Shown one piece after another: positions 18,431-27,313 of a stretch of DNA of 64,000 nt (positions within the stretch are counted from its first letter, which is position 1; each line of letters opens with the position of its first letter). The stretch is from NCBI RefSeq assembly GCF_012932375.1, contig NZ_JAAIIG010000010.1, positions 1 to 64,000 on the forward strand, written 5' to 3'. The notes below the pieces were generated by a model. It was not told the DNA's origin and searched no databases. It saw only the letters and a list, made by a program, of their open reading frames with translations. The stretch comes from Bifidobacterium olomucense (lineage in GTDB: Bacteria; Actinomycetota; Actinomycetes; Actinomycetales; Bifidobacteriaceae). The position numbers were made by a program, and so were the translations under genes.

Positions 18431-18907
18431 TCAGCAATCGATGGAATAGACGTGGGTCTTATAGCTTCCCCAATCCGGCAAGCGTTCTCCTGCGTCCAGC
18501 GCGCGCTTGATATCGCCGTAATAGTGGAGCTTGCGCTGCACATGCATGGCCGCTTCGTTCAAGGCGCGGCGTTGCTCGTCCAAGGCCTTGCGACGGGATT
18601 CCAGCAGCGACAGAATCTCGTCGATATGAGCCGGCTCGTCCTGCTCGTAAACAAAGAACTTCTTCAGGTCTTCGATGGTCATACCGGCATTTTTGAAGCA
18701 GCATATGGCCCGCAGCCTATTGATGTGGCATTCTTCGTAGATTCGCTGACCGGAGGCGGTGCGCCCCACTTTGGTCAGCAAACCCTGCTCTTCGTAGTAG
18801 CGCAGCGTGGAAGGCTGCATATGGAATTGCGCGGCCACTTCGCGAATCGTATAGACGCGCGGCCTCTCATGCTGCATCTTGCTGCCATCAGCTTCATCAG
18901 TGTGCAT
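18431..18907 (-). CDS. MerR-family transcriptional regulator
   Basis: A 158-residue regulator. The N-terminal winged helix is YTIREVAAQFHMQPSTLRYYEEQGLL (family landmark, residues about 17-42), followed by ECHINRLRAICCFKNAGMTIEDLKKFF and a C-terminal dimerisation helix ESRRKALDEQRRALNEAAMHVQRKLHYY. No effector-binding domain beyond the helix is present, as in small SoxR/TipA-N types; cysteines occur (CCF at mid-protein, DC at the end) but no SoxR Cys cluster. ATG 18907 follows GGGAG. It is divergent from the aldo/keto reductase and likely controls it. Confidence 0.9.
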   Translation of the reverse strand: MHTDEADGSKMQHERPRVYTIREVAAQFHMQPSTLRYYEEQGLLTKVGRTASGQRIYEECHINRLRAICCFKNAGMTIEDLKKFFVYEQDEPAHIDEILSLLESRRKALDEQRRALNEAAMHVQRKLHYYGDIKRALDAGERLPDWGSYKTHVYSIDC

Positions 18908-19031
18908 CACAGTCTCCCTTCACAGATTCCGACCCATTCCGGCACAAGGCGCGAACCCCGAGGCGACGTTCCACCTCTCGCATCCACATTGATTGCGACA
19001 CGCCCAAAGCAACGCACCTCATTTGCATTCA

Positions 19032-19045
19032 AGTTCACTTGAACT
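19032..19045. promoter_or_regulatory. MerR-type operator upstream of the aldo/keto reductase
   Basis: The perfect inverted repeat AGTTCA-CT-TGAACT lies just upstream of CATAATAC (19051-19058), a -10-like element. MerR proteins bind between an overly spaced -35 and -10, and this placement in the merR/AKR divergent region fits. Confidence 0.65.
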
Positions 19046-19098
19046 GGAACCATAATACGTAAGTGGTACAGCAAACATGCCAATGCGAAGGAGCCTCA

Positions 19099-20109
19099 AT
19101 GCTGAAACCGACCGCCCCCTATACGCCAGATATTCACCGCTATGACTTGATGACCTACAACCGCTGCGGCGACTCCGGCCTCAAACTGCCAGCCGTCTCA
19201 CTGGGATTCTGGCATAATTTCGGCGATATCACCCCGTTCGAACAGATGAAGTCGCTGGTTTTCACCGCGTTCGACAACGGCATCACCCATTTCGATCTGG
19301 CCAACAATTACGGTCCCGAATACGGCGCCGCCGAGAAGAACTGCGGTCTGTTGCTCGCCAAATACTTCAAGCACTACCGCGACGAACTCGTGATTTCCAC
19401 CAAGGCCGGATACGACATGTGGCCCGGCCCGTACGGCGATCTGGGCAGCCGCAAGTACCTGCTCGCCTCACTCGACCAATCCCTGCAACGTCTTGGTCTT
19501 GATTACGTGGACATCTTCTACCATCACCATCCGGATCCGGAGACCCCGCTGGAGGAGACGATGGGAGCGCTCGCCCAGGCGGTCCATTCCGGCAAGGCCC
19601 TGTACGTGGGCTTGTCCAACTACGATGGACCGACCATGGAGAAGGCCGCCGCAATCCTTGCCGAACTGCATGTGCCGTTCATCATCAACCAGAACAAGTA
19701 CAACATTTTCGACCGCTCCATCGAACGCAACGGTCTCAAAGACACGGCCGTCAAGCTGCATAAAGGCCTGATCATCTTCTCCCCGCTGGAGCAGGGTCTG
19801 CTGACCAACCGTTATCTCAACGGCATTCCCGCGGACAGTCGCATCGCGCACGATCCGCGATTCCTCAACGATTCGTCGCTGACCGACAAGTTGCATAAGC
19901 AGGTGGTGGATCTCAACAACCTCGCGGCCGAACGCGGCCAGACGCTGGCGGAAATGAGCCTGGCATGGCTGCTGCACGACGGCAAGGTGACTTCCGTATT
20001 GGCCGGCGCCTCCAAGCCGCAGCAGATTCTCGACAACATCGGCGCGCTGAAGAACACGCACTTCAGCGATGAAGAGCTCAAGATCATCGACGAGATCGCG
20101 GCTCGCTGA
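19099..20109 (+). CDS. aldo/keto reductase, YghZ/Gpr-like
   Basis: A 336-residue NADPH-dependent TIM-barrel reductase. Catalytic tetrad candidates are D and Y in HFDLANNYGP, K in ISTKAGYD and H in DIFYHHHPD. The segments WPGPYGDLGSRKYLLASLDQSL and YNIFDRSIERNGL are typical of YghZ-type L-glyceraldehyde 3-phosphate reductases, which detoxify small aldehydes. ATG 19099 follows GAAGGAG. Divergent pairing with merR and the operator at 19032-19045 suggests induction by an aldehyde or other electrophile. Confidence 0.9.
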   Translation: MLKPTAPYTPDIHRYDLMTYNRCGDSGLKLPAVSLGFWHNFGDITPFEQMKSLVFTAFDNGITHFDLANNYGPEYGAAEKNCGLLLAKYFKHYRDELVISTKAGYDMWPGPYGDLGSRKYLLASLDQSLQRLGLDYVDIFYHHHPDPETPLEETMGALAQAVHSGKALYVGLSNYDGPTMEKAAAILAELHVPFIINQNKYNIFDRSIERNGLKDTAVKLHKGLIIFSPLEQGLLTNRYLNGIPADSRIAHDPRFLNDSSLTDKLHKQVVDLNNLAAERGQTLAEMSLAWLLHDGKVTSVLAGASKPQQILDNIGALKNTHFSDEELKIIDEIAAR

Positions 20110-20483
20110 TCGCGCGATCATACACGCTGCATCAGCCGTATTTCAGGGGATTAGCGCCCCGATCCGCCGCCATTGAGGTGTAGGAGCACCGATTTCGTGT
20201 CCCTACACCTCAAAACAGGCGTTTTTTGTAAGTTGTGGCAAATTCCTCATCGAAAATCCCCACTCGCACATGTGGAGAATGGCGAAATTCCGCCATTCTC
20301 CACATGGTACTTTCTATTGATGGCACCGGTTGCGTGCCACAATCGCGTGAATACGGGCGAAATCGAATATCGTGGCAGCAATTCTTGTCCCGGTACGCTC
20401 AAATCACGCTTTTCTCGCATGAGGGACACATGAGGGACAATACACAGCCGAATAATCGACTGACTCGGCAGACCTCAGCGGCC
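20110..20483. other. 374-bp intergenic region with two hairpins
   Basis: No gene is seen. At 20176-20210 an imperfect 14-bp stem (AGGTGTAGGAGCAC against GTGTCCCTACACCT) precedes a GTTTTTTG run at 20221-20228 and probably terminates the aldo/keto reductase. At 20269-20306 a perfect 16-bp stem, CATGTGGAGAATGGCG with loop AAATTC, has no T-tract; it lies between convergent genes and belongs to no class I recognise. Confidence 0.6.
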
Positions 20484-20768
20484 TTACGCCATCATCTCTT
20501 CATAAATGCGCTTGCAGTCCGGGCAGACCGGGTACTTGGACGGGTCATGCTTGGGAACCCATACCTTGCCGCACAGGGCCACCACCGGGCGACCGGTCGC
20601 ACGGGACTCGGCAATACGATCTTTGGACACATAGTGGGCGAAACGATCGGCGTCACCACCATCGTCGCGAACCGGCGATTCCTGGGTCTCAGGACGCTCC
20701 AGCACCGACGTACCGGCACCTTGATCGGGATTACGCAACGGTTCGGCATCATCAACGAACATCATCAT
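20484..20768 (-). CDS. DUF3039 domain protein
   Basis: A 94-residue actinobacterial protein of unknown function. The C-terminal half has a putative zinc-binding arrangement: PVVALCGKVW, then YPVCPDCKRIYEEM, where three cysteines and nearby histidines could bind metal. The start is one of three consecutive ATG codons (20768, 20765, 20762); AAGGAAAG sits upstream. It is divergent from coaD, an order seen in Bifidobacteriaceae genomes as far as I know. Confidence 0.85.
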   Translation of the reverse strand: MMMFVDDAEPLRNPDQGAGTSVLERPETQESPVRDDGGDADRFAHYVSKDRIAESRATGRPVVALCGKVWVPKHDPSKYPVCPDCKRIYEEMMA

Positions 20769-20916
20769 GCACCACTTTCCTTCACATTCAGGGTTAGCCT
20801 GCCTTCCATCATAAGTCGCGAACCAAATGCCGGCCATAGACCCGCCTGTCTTTTTCGTTCCCACAACCCAGCGCACCGCCGCCCGCAACCGTCTGCGACG
20901 CGGTAGTCTATTAGTC

Positions 20917-21417
20917 ATGACTATCGCAGTATGCCCCGGCTCGTATGACCCCGTGACAGCCGGACACTTGGATGTAATCGAGCGCTCGGCGCGGTTCTTT
21001 GACGAGGTTCACGTGGTGGTGGCCGTCAACGCCGCGAAAACACCGATGTTTTCCGAATCAACGCGCGTGGATGTGATCCGTCGCGCCCTGGACAAAGCCG
21101 GATGCACCAACGTCACCGTCTCCTCGACGGACGGTCTGATCACCGACTACTGCAAGCAGGTCGGCGCATCCGTCATCGTCAAGGGCCTGCGGCAGAACGG
21201 CGATTACGAGGCCGAGCTCGGCATGGCGCTGGTCAACCGCAAGCTCGCCGGCATCGAAACGCTGTTCCTGCCCGCCGATCCGATTCTTGAACACATTTCC
21301 AGCTCCATTGTCAAGGACGTAGCTCGCCATGGCGGCGATGTGACCGGCATGGTGCCCGATTGCGTGGTACCCATGCTCGCCGATGCCTTGGCTCAGGAGC
21401 GCACGCGGAAGGACTGA
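20917..21417 (+). CDS. coaD: phosphopantetheine adenylyltransferase
   Basis: A 166-residue enzyme for the penultimate step of coenzyme A synthesis (4'-phosphopantetheine plus ATP to dephospho-CoA). Landmarks: [22 protein letters not shown] with the TxGH nucleotidyltransferase motif, [23 protein letters not shown] and [21 protein letters not shown] 20917 comes 7 nt after TAGTCT with no Shine-Dalgarno, so the mRNA is probably leaderless. It begins the block coaD, SepIVA-like gene, DUF177 with a 6-bp gap to the next gene. Confidence 0.95.
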   Translation: MTIAVCPGSYDPVTAGHLDVIERSARFFDEVHVVVAVNAAKTPMFSESTRVDVIRRALDKAGCTNVTVSSTDGLITDYCKQVGASVIVKGLRQNGDYEAELGMALVNRKLAGIETLFLPADPILEHISSSIVKDVARHGGDVTGMVPDCVVPMLADALAQERTRKD

Positions 21418-21423
21418 TACCAC

Positions 21424-22383
21424 ATGAGTGACGAACATCCCACCGGATATGTCGACCTGACCGGACTGAACAGCGGGGTATCATCCGCGTCCAATGCTTC
21501 GGCTTCGGGCGCAGACTCGGCGCCGATGCCGGCCACGGCCGAACAGCCGAACGGTACGGCAGCCGCCGACCCCGCGACGGGTGCCGACCAGATGCCCGAG
21601 CCGGCACCGACCGAACAAGCCGATATCATCGCAAGCTTCAATCAGGCGAATGGCAGCGAGCCTCCGGCTCCCGCGAACGCGGCCCGTTCTGCGAACGCGT
21701 CTCAGGCCGGCACGGCTGATGCGGGTGCTGGCGCTCACAGCGCGCAAGCCACCTCCCGCGCCTCATTCCGCATGGACTCCTTGCCCGATCTGCGCGAATC
21801 GGTCAATCTCGACTCGCCCGAGGAGCACAGCCGCGAGGAGTTCACCACCGTGTACGACATCCTCGATCAAATGGAAACCACGCTGGCCGAGGCCAAAACC
21901 AATTTTCTGTTCCCCGGCACCGTGCGCGTGGACCGCGACGAGTTCACTGCACAGTTGGATGAGCTGAAGAAGATGCTGCCGGTGCAGCTGGAGCGGGCTT
22001 CCGCTCTGATGCGTGAGGCGGAGCGCCGTCTGGAATCCGCGCAGACCCAGTCCAACGCCATTGTGGCCAGCGCCCAGAGCCGCGCGGCCGACATGATCAA
22101 AGACGCCAATGAACAGGCTCAGTTCCTGGCCGGCCAGGAGAATGTGACCGAACTGGCTCGGCAGAAGGCACGTGCCATCCTTGATCAGGCACAGAGCAAG
22201 GCCGATCATCTGACTCAGGGCGCGGACCAGTACTGCACCACGGTGATGGAGGGCCTGTCCCAGCAGCTCGGCAAGCTCAGCCAGGATGTGCAGGCCGGAT
22301 TGAACGTGCTTGAGGAACGTCAGCGAATCGCCGGTGAGCAACTGCCGCATCTGACGCTCAACGACTATCCTGAAGCCCAGTAA
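21424..22383 (+). CDS. coiled-coil protein in the SepIVA position (DivIVA-like)
   Basis: A 319-residue protein. Residues 1 to about 130 are rich in Ala, Ser, Pro and Gly and probably disordered. The rest is a DivIVA-like coiled coil beginning TVYDILDQMETTLAEAKTNF, then RDEFTAQLDELKKMLPVQL and long heptads (REAERRLESAQTQSNAIVAS). The order coaD, this gene, DUF177, rpmF, rnc mirrors the Mycobacterium neighbourhood of sepIVA (Rv2927c), which is followed by a DUF177 gene and rnc. A role in septation or cell-envelope growth is therefore inferred. ATG 21424 follows the coaD stop by 6 nt. Confidence 0.75.
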   Translation: MSDEHPTGYVDLTGLNSGVSSASNASASGADSAPMPATAEQPNGTAAADPATGADQMPEPAPTEQADIIASFNQANGSEPPAPANAARSANASQAGTADAGAGAHSAQATSRASFRMDSLPDLRESVNLDSPEEHSREEFTTVYDILDQMETTLAEAKTNFLFPGTVRVDRDEFTAQLDELKKMLPVQLERASALMREAERRLESAQTQSNAIVASAQSRAADMIKDANEQAQFLAGQENVTELARQKARAILDQAQSKADHLTQGADQYCTTVMEGLSQQLGKLSQDVQAGLNVLEERQRIAGEQLPHLTLNDYPEAQ

Positions 22384-22413
22384 AGCCGCAAGTAACACGA
22401 AAGGCAACATACC

Positions 22414-23040
22414 ATGGCACGAGTCGAGGATTCCCCTTGGGCAATTTCGGTGGCGCAAGTCGCCTCCCGAGCCGGTCAATCCAAGCAGATCGACGCTGAT
22501 TTTCCGGCACCATCCGGCATCGGAGACACCATCGTCGGCATTCAGGAGGGCGCGCCAGTTCATGTTCGCGGCCAGTTCGACTCCATTGTGGACGGATTGG
22601 TGTTCACCGGCCGTCTCGTAGCACCGTTCGTCAGCGAATGCACCCGCTGCCTCAAGCCGATTGACGAAGACTGGCCCGTAGACGTCACCGTGTTCTTCCC
22701 CTATGAATCGGCAGCGGACTCCGGACGCGGCAAGCGCGGCGACGCTGCCAACGAAGAGATTGACATCGTCGCCGGCGAGGATGAGGCGGAAGACACGTAT
22801 CCGTTGCTGGAGCGTGGTGCCTTCGCCGACATCGAGGCGATGATTCGCGACGCGCTGGTCGAGTCGCTGCCTCTGCAACCGCTGTGCAAGCCCGATTGCA
22901 AGGGGCTGTGCTCGCAGTGCGGTGTGGATCTGAACGAGGAGCCCGATCATCATCACGATGTGACCGATCTTCGATTCGCTTCGCTTGCCGGACTGAAGGC
23001 GCAGCTGGAAGCCGAGCAGGGCGACAACAAGCAGTCGTGA
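22414..23040 (+). CDS. DUF177 (YceD-type) protein
   Basis: A 208-residue protein of the DUF177 family, typically encoded next to rpmF and linked to 23S rRNA processing or ribosome assembly. Two motifs are clear: FVSECTRCLKPI near residue 70 and LCKPDCKGLCSQCGVDLNEE near residue 155, each with paired cysteines of zinc-ribbon type; an acidic insert (NEEIDIVAGEDEAEDTYPLL) separates them. GAAAGG lies before ATG 22414. The gene is followed by a separate promoter for rpmF. Confidence 0.9.
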   Translation: MARVEDSPWAISVAQVASRAGQSKQIDADFPAPSGIGDTIVGIQEGAPVHVRGQFDSIVDGLVFTGRLVAPFVSECTRCLKPIDEDWPVDVTVFFPYESAADSGRGKRGDAANEEIDIVAGEDEAEDTYPLLERGAFADIEAMIRDALVESLPLQPLCKPDCKGLCSQCGVDLNEEPDHHHDVTDLRFASLAGLKAQLEAEQGDNKQS

Positions 23041-23094
23041 GCAGTCACCGGCAATTCGGCGATTCCGGCGCAAAACGAACTTGGCGACACCGGT

Positions 23095-23124
23095 TTGGAC
23101 TTTGTACGAGCCGTGCGTTAAGAT
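23095..23124 (+). promoter_or_regulatory. promoter upstream of rpmF
   Basis: TTGGAC (23095-23100) and TAAGAT (23119-23124) are separated by 18 bp, close to sigma-70-type consensus, 48 bp before the rpmF start. Confidence 0.6.
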
Positions 23125-23171
23125 AACGGACGCTTAAGCTCAATTGTTCGAACGAAACAGAGGATACTCAA

Positions 23172-23366
23172 ATGGCACTGCCTAAGTACAAGACCTCGCG
23201 CGCCAACACGCATTCGCGTCGCGCGAACTGGAAGGCCACCGCTGCCCAGACCGTGAGCTGCCCGAACTGCGGCGCTCCGGCCCTGCCGCACATGGCTTGC
23301 CCGTCCTGCGGTTCTTACCGCGGTCGCGTTTACCGTGAAGCCATCCGCTCCGCTCACACCAAGTGA
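23172..23366 (+). CDS. rpmF: 50S ribosomal protein L32
   Basis: A 64-residue basic protein of the large ribosomal subunit, near the peptidyl-transferase exit region. The N-terminus [21 protein letters not shown] is typical; the zinc-ribbon cysteines CPNCG and CPSCG are present, so this is the zinc-binding C+ form rather than a C- paralogue. AGAGGA precedes the ATG. A hairpin terminator follows at 23388-23419. Confidence 0.95.
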   Translation: MALPKYKTSRANTHSRRANWKATAAQTVSCPNCGAPALPHMACPSCGSYRGRVYREAIRSAHTK

Positions 23367-23387
23367 GTTCTAGGAGAACGGCTTGAT

Positions 23388-23419
23388 AAGGCCCTGCCAT
23401 CGACGGGTGGCGGGGCCTT
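23388..23419 (+). terminator. terminator downstream of rpmF
   Basis: A 12-bp perfect stem, AAGGCCCTGCCA with its complement TGGCAGGGCCTT-like arm at 23408-23419 (one G:G-adjacent mismatch tolerated), sits 21 nt after the rpmF stop. It is followed by TCGCAT rather than a T-run. Confidence 0.5.
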
Positions 23420-23524
23420 CGCATATCCGTTCATTCAATTCATCATGCATTGATCAGGTTTCTGAACACGATCTGACAATCAATTCTGAAAAACCACTCG
23501 CACGAAGGACAAAACATCACCATC

Positions 23525-24256
23525 ATGAGCGAAGCAAGCACGCATCAGCCGCAGGCCGCGACACCGGCCAACGAACTGCTTGAGGCATTGGGCACCACCA
23601 TCAGCCCGGATCTGCTGGTGCAGGCGTTGACCCACCGGTCGTTCTCCCACGAACACCCGGGCGTACCTAACTACGAACGGCTGGAGTTCCTCGGCGACGC
23701 AGTGCTGGAGTTCGTCTCCACAGAAACGCTGTTCACCATCCATCCGGACATGTCCGAAGGTCAGCTGGCGAAGATGCGCGCCAAAGCCGTGTCGGAGGAC
23801 GCGCTCAGCGCCATCGCCAAAACCAAGCTCAAGGTGAGCCCCTACATTCTGCTGGGCCGTGGTGAAGCCGAGCAGGGAGGGGCCGAGAAGAATTCGATTC
23901 TGTGCGACATCGTGGAATCGCTGATCGGCGCCACGTTCTTGGAACACGGCATTGACGAGGCGCGCAAAGTGATTCATCGTTTGATCGACGATACGCTGGC
24001 CGAAGTGGCCACCGAAGGCCCGGCGCTCGACTGGAAGACTTCGCTGACCGTCAAGGCGCACGGTATGGGCAAGCCTGAGCCGGTATATCACATGGAAGTC
24101 TCCGGCCCTGAATACGCGCAGATTTTCACCGCGCGGGTCACGCTCGGCGAGGACAGCAAGCAGGTTATCGGCGTGGGCAAGGGCTCCAGCAAGCGCAAGG
24201 CGCAGCTGGCCGCGGCCGAGGCGGCGTGGAAGGCTTTGGACGCGCGCGGCAAGTAA
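23525..24256 (+). CDS. rnc: ribonuclease III
   Basis: A 243-residue double-stranded-RNA endonuclease that processes rRNA precursors and structured mRNAs. The catalytic signature ERLEFLGDAVLEFV is at residues 51-64 with the second acidic cluster in CDIVESLIGATFLEHG. The C-terminal dsRNA-binding domain runs from about 160 (DWKTSLTVKAHGMGKPEPVY) to GVGKGSSKRKAQLAAAEAAWKAL. Its TAA stop lies within the first unit of a 10-bp tandem repeat (24255-24293). Confidence 0.95.
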   Translation: MSEASTHQPQAATPANELLEALGTTISPDLLVQALTHRSFSHEHPGVPNYERLEFLGDAVLEFVSTETLFTIHPDMSEGQLAKMRAKAVSEDALSAIAKTKLKVSPYILLGRGEAEQGGAEKNSILCDIVESLIGATFLEHGIDEARKVIHRLIDDTLAEVATEGPALDWKTSLTVKAHGMGKPEPVYHMEVSGPEYAQIFTARVTLGEDSKQVIGVGKGSSKRKAQLAAAEAAWKALDARGK

Positions 24257-24293
24257 CGTGTTCCAACGTGTTCCAACGTGTTTCACCGTGTTT
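24255..24293. repeat. 10-bp tandem repeat starting in the rnc stop codon
   Basis: Four consecutive units of AACGTGTTCC (the last two degenerate) begin at the AA of the TAA stop. Confidence 0.85.
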
Positions 24294-24503
24294 ACGCCCT
24301 CGGCTGTCTGACCAATGAGAACGACAGGCGCGTATAGATAGGCCTGCGCATAGACTGGGGAAACACGAAACGAGAAGCCGCGCCGGAGCCACAAGCTTCG
24401 CAATACGCGACTTGCATCATATCTGCATGCACTAACCGCCGGCCAACCAATCCCGACCGGACTCGCATGCGGATATCAAGCGGACATTGAGGTGAGAGGA
24501 ACC

Positions 24504-26450
24504 ATGGCTTTACCCACGCCTTTGCAGGCATTCAGCGGCGTGCCGAAAACGCATACCGGCAATGACAAGCAGACCATCATCGACGGCGAGAGGATGACCG
24601 GAGCGCAGGCGCTGGTCCGCACGCTGGAGGATCTGGGCGTCCAGGACGTGTTCGGCTTGCCCGGCGGCGCGATTCTGCCGGTCTACCATGCGATCAACGA
24701 TAAGACGAAGTTCCGCTTCACCTTGGTGCGTCACGAACAGGCCGCCGGTCATGCCGCTGAAGGGTATGCGGTGGCGACCGGCCGCGTGGGCGTTTGCATC
24801 GTGACGTCCGGCCCGGGCGCCACGAATATGATCACGCCTATCGCCGACGCGAATATGGATTCGGTGCCGCTAGTGGTGATCACCGGACAGGTCGGCGTGA
24901 ACGCAATTGGCACGGACGCCTTCCAGGAGGCGGATATCGTGGGTGCCACCTACCCGGTGGTCAAGCATTCATATCTGGTCACGCGAGCTCAGGATATTCC
25001 ACGTGTGCTTGCCGAAGCGCATTACATCGCCCGTTCCGGTCGCCCCGGCCCGGTCGTGGTCGATCTGACAAAAACCGCGCAGACCGGCGAAATGTATTAT
25101 TCATGGCCGCAGCGCATGATTCTGCCCGGCTACAATCCCACCACCAAGGCCCACGGCCGCGTGCTGGCGGATGCGGCACGACTGTTTGCCCAGTCGTATC
25201 GTCCGCTGCTCTACGTGGGTGGCGGTGCGGCTCGCTCGAACGCTTCCAAGGAAGTCGCCGAGCTGGCTGAGGTGACCGGCGCTCCGATCGTCACCACGCT
25301 GCCCGCCCGCGGCATCGTGCCGGACTCGAATCCCAAGAATCTCGGCATGCTCGGCATGCACGGCACCGTGGCAGCTACCGCGGCAGCCCAGCGCTGCGAT
25401 CTGCTGGTGGCCATCGGCGCACGTTTCGATGACCGTGTCACCGGCAAGCTGTCGGCATTCGCTCCAAGCGCACGAGTGATTCATATCGATATCGATCCGG
25501 CAGAAATCGGCAAGAACCGTGCGCCGGACGTGCCGATCGTGGGTGATGTGGCTACCGTACTGCATGATCTGATCCCCGAAATCAAGCGTTCGCAGGCCAT
25601 CGGCGGCAAGCTCAACCTGAAGCCTTGGTGGGACTCGCTTAACGCTCTGCGCGAGCAGTACACGATTACGTACGACGAGCCGCAGGATCAGCCGACCGAT
25701 GGCTCGCTGCAGCCGCAGTGGGTAGTCGAGCAGCTTTCGGCCAAGGCCGATCCGGCTACGATCTGGGTTACCGGCGTGGGCCAGCATCAGATGTGGGCCG
25801 CGCAGCTGATCGATTTCGAGAAGCCGCATTCGTGGATCTCATCCGGCGGTTTGGGCACGATGGGCTTTGGTCTGCCCGCCGCAATCGGCGCTTCAGTCGG
25901 TTCCGCCCGTGATTTCGGCGGCAAGAAGCCGGTGTGGCTGATCGACGGCGACGGTTCCTTCCAGATGTGCTCTGAGGAACTGGCCACCGCATTCCTGGAC
26001 CATGCACCGGTCAAGATCGCGATTCTCAACAACTCCGTGTACGGCATGGTGCGTCAGTGGCAGACGCTGTTCTATCAGCAGCACTACTCGCAGACGAATC
26101 TGCTCGACGGCGAGGCCCATTCCGAACAGGAAGAGGGCACCTCCGAGTTCTTCGACGTGCCGGACTTCGTCAAGCTCGCCGAGGCGTACGGCTGCGTGGG
26201 CTTGCGCGCGTTCACCGAGGAAGAGGCGCTGGCCGCCATCGATAAGGCGAACTTGATCAACGATCGTCCGGTACTCATCGACTTCCGTGTGTGGAAGGAT
26301 GCGATGGTATGGCCGATGGTTGCCGCCGGCGCTTCAAACGACGAGGTGACGTATCGTCCGGGAACGCAGCCTCTGTTGCGTCACGCCGATGAGAATGGCG
26401 CTGTGTCCGGCTCGACTGGCGTGGGCACGCTCAGCGACGCCGGATTCTGA
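24504..26450 (+). CDS. ilvB: acetolactate synthase, large (catalytic) subunit
   Basis: A 648-residue thiamine-diphosphate enzyme for the first common step of valine, leucine and isoleucine synthesis. Landmarks: [16 protein letters not shown], catalytic glutamate in [17 protein letters not shown]/central domain [20 protein letters not shown] and the ThDP/Mg motif [19 protein letters not shown] ending in [13 protein letters not shown]. The N-terminal ~30 residues and an ESE-rich loop ([13 protein letters not shown]) are extensions. GAGAGGAACC precedes ATG 24504. It is 59 bp upstream of ilvN; the gap carries TTAAGGG repeats. Confidence 0.95.
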   Translation: MALPTPLQAFSGVPKTHTGNDKQTIIDGERMTGAQALVRTLEDLGVQDVFGLPGGAILPVYHAINDKTKFRFTLVRHEQAAGHAAEGYAVATGRVGVCIVTSGPGATNMITPIADANMDSVPLVVITGQVGVNAIGTDAFQEADIVGATYPVVKHSYLVTRAQDIPRVLAEAHYIARSGRPGPVVVDLTKTAQTGEMYYSWPQRMILPGYNPTTKAHGRVLADAARLFAQSYRPLLYVGGGAARSNASKEVAELAEVTGAPIVTTLPARGIVPDSNPKNLGMLGMHGTVAATAAAQRCDLLVAIGARFDDRVTGKLSAFAPSARVIHIDIDPAEIGKNRAPDVPIVGDVATVLHDLIPEIKRSQAIGGKLNLKPWWDSLNALREQYTITYDEPQDQPTDGSLQPQWVVEQLSAKADPATIWVTGVGQHQMWAAQLIDFEKPHSWISSGGLGTMGFGLPAAIGASVGSARDFGGKKPVWLIDGDGSFQMCSEELATAFLDHAPVKIAILNNSVYGMVRQWQTLFYQQHYSQTNLLDGEAHSEQEEGTSEFFDVPDFVKLAEAYGCVGLRAFTEEEALAAIDKANLINDRPVLIDFRVWKDAMVWPMVAAGASNDEVTYRPGTQPLLRHADENGAVSGSTGVGTLSDAGF

Positions 26451-26509
26451 TTGTCGGCAGAGCTCAAGGGTTATGCGTTAAGGGTTGTTAAGGGTTAAGG
26501 AGAACTTTC

Positions 26510-27064
26510 ATGGCTAACTATCCTGCTTCCCAGCCCGGATCACAGCGTCACACGCTGTCGGTGCTGGTGGAGAACCGTCCGGGCGTGCTGGCGCGTATCG
26601 CCGGCCTGTTCGCCCGTCGTGCGTTCAACATCAACTCGCTGTCCGTCTCCCCCACCGAACGCCCGGATATTTCGCGCGTGACGGTGACTGCCGACGTGGA
26701 CGAAGTGCCGCTGGAGCAGATCATCAAGCAGCTTAACAAGCTGCTGCATGTGTTGAAGATCGTGGAGCTCGACCCGAATTCCACGGTGGAGCGTGAATTG
26801 GTGCTCATCAAAGTGGCGGCGAACCAGTCGAACCGTTCCGACGTGCTCGAAATCGTGCGACTGTTCCGTGTGCGCGTGGTGGATGTGAATCCGGAATCGC
26901 TCACCATCGAAGCCACCGGCGCAGAAGGCAAAATCGATGCGCTGCTGGGACTGTTGGAGCATTACGGCGTGATCGAGCTGGTACGTTCCGGCGCTGTGGC
27001 CGTCACTCGCGGGCCGCGTGCGCTGAGCGAAAAGGTGATCGGGTCCGAGGTCACCGGTCGGTAA
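26510..27064 (+). CDS. ilvN: acetolactate synthase, small (regulatory) subunit
   Basis: A 184-residue regulatory subunit. The N-terminal ACT domain begins HTLSVLVENRPGVLARIAGLFARRAFNINSL (family landmark, about residues 11-41) and mediates feedback by valine; the C-terminal ALS_ss domain contains ELVLIKVAAN and GVIELVRSGAVAVTRG. AAGGAG lies 8 nt before the ATG. Operon with ilvB. A strong terminator follows at 27126-27164. Confidence 0.95.
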   Translation: MANYPASQPGSQRHTLSVLVENRPGVLARIAGLFARRAFNINSLSVSPTERPDISRVTVTADVDEVPLEQIIKQLNKLLHVLKIVELDPNSTVERELVLIKVAANQSNRSDVLEIVRLFRVRVVDVNPESLTIEATGAEGKIDALLGLLEHYGVIELVRSGAVAVTRGPRALSEKVIGSEVTGR

Positions 27065-27125
27065 GTCCGGCTGTTGCCTTTCCTATTCAGGCGATGCGCT
27101 CAGTAGCGCGGGGCTGGTGGATGCA

Positions 27126-27164
27126 AAAGGTGGATATGCGTTGTACGACGCATATCCACCTTTT
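27126..27164 (+). terminator. intrinsic terminator after ilvBN
   Basis: AAAGGTGGATATGCG (27126-27140), loop of 8 nt and the exact complement are followed by a run of T. A-rich sequence on the left makes it potentially bidirectional. Confidence 0.85.
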
Positions 27165-27313
27165 TGTATTGCCTGACACTGATGTCGTGAGCGAAATTAT
27201 CGCCAAACAGCGGATAAACCGCGCAGCGCAGGACGCCATGATTGCCGCCATTGCGCGGCATGATCGCCAAGGTCCATTGACGGTCATGCCGCTGTCTGAT
27301 ATTTCAAGTTCCG

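Noticed and set aside
24257..24503. T-box or leader-peptide attenuator before ilvB
   Set aside because: No T-box sequence, no run of branched-chain codons and no clear alternative hairpins were found.
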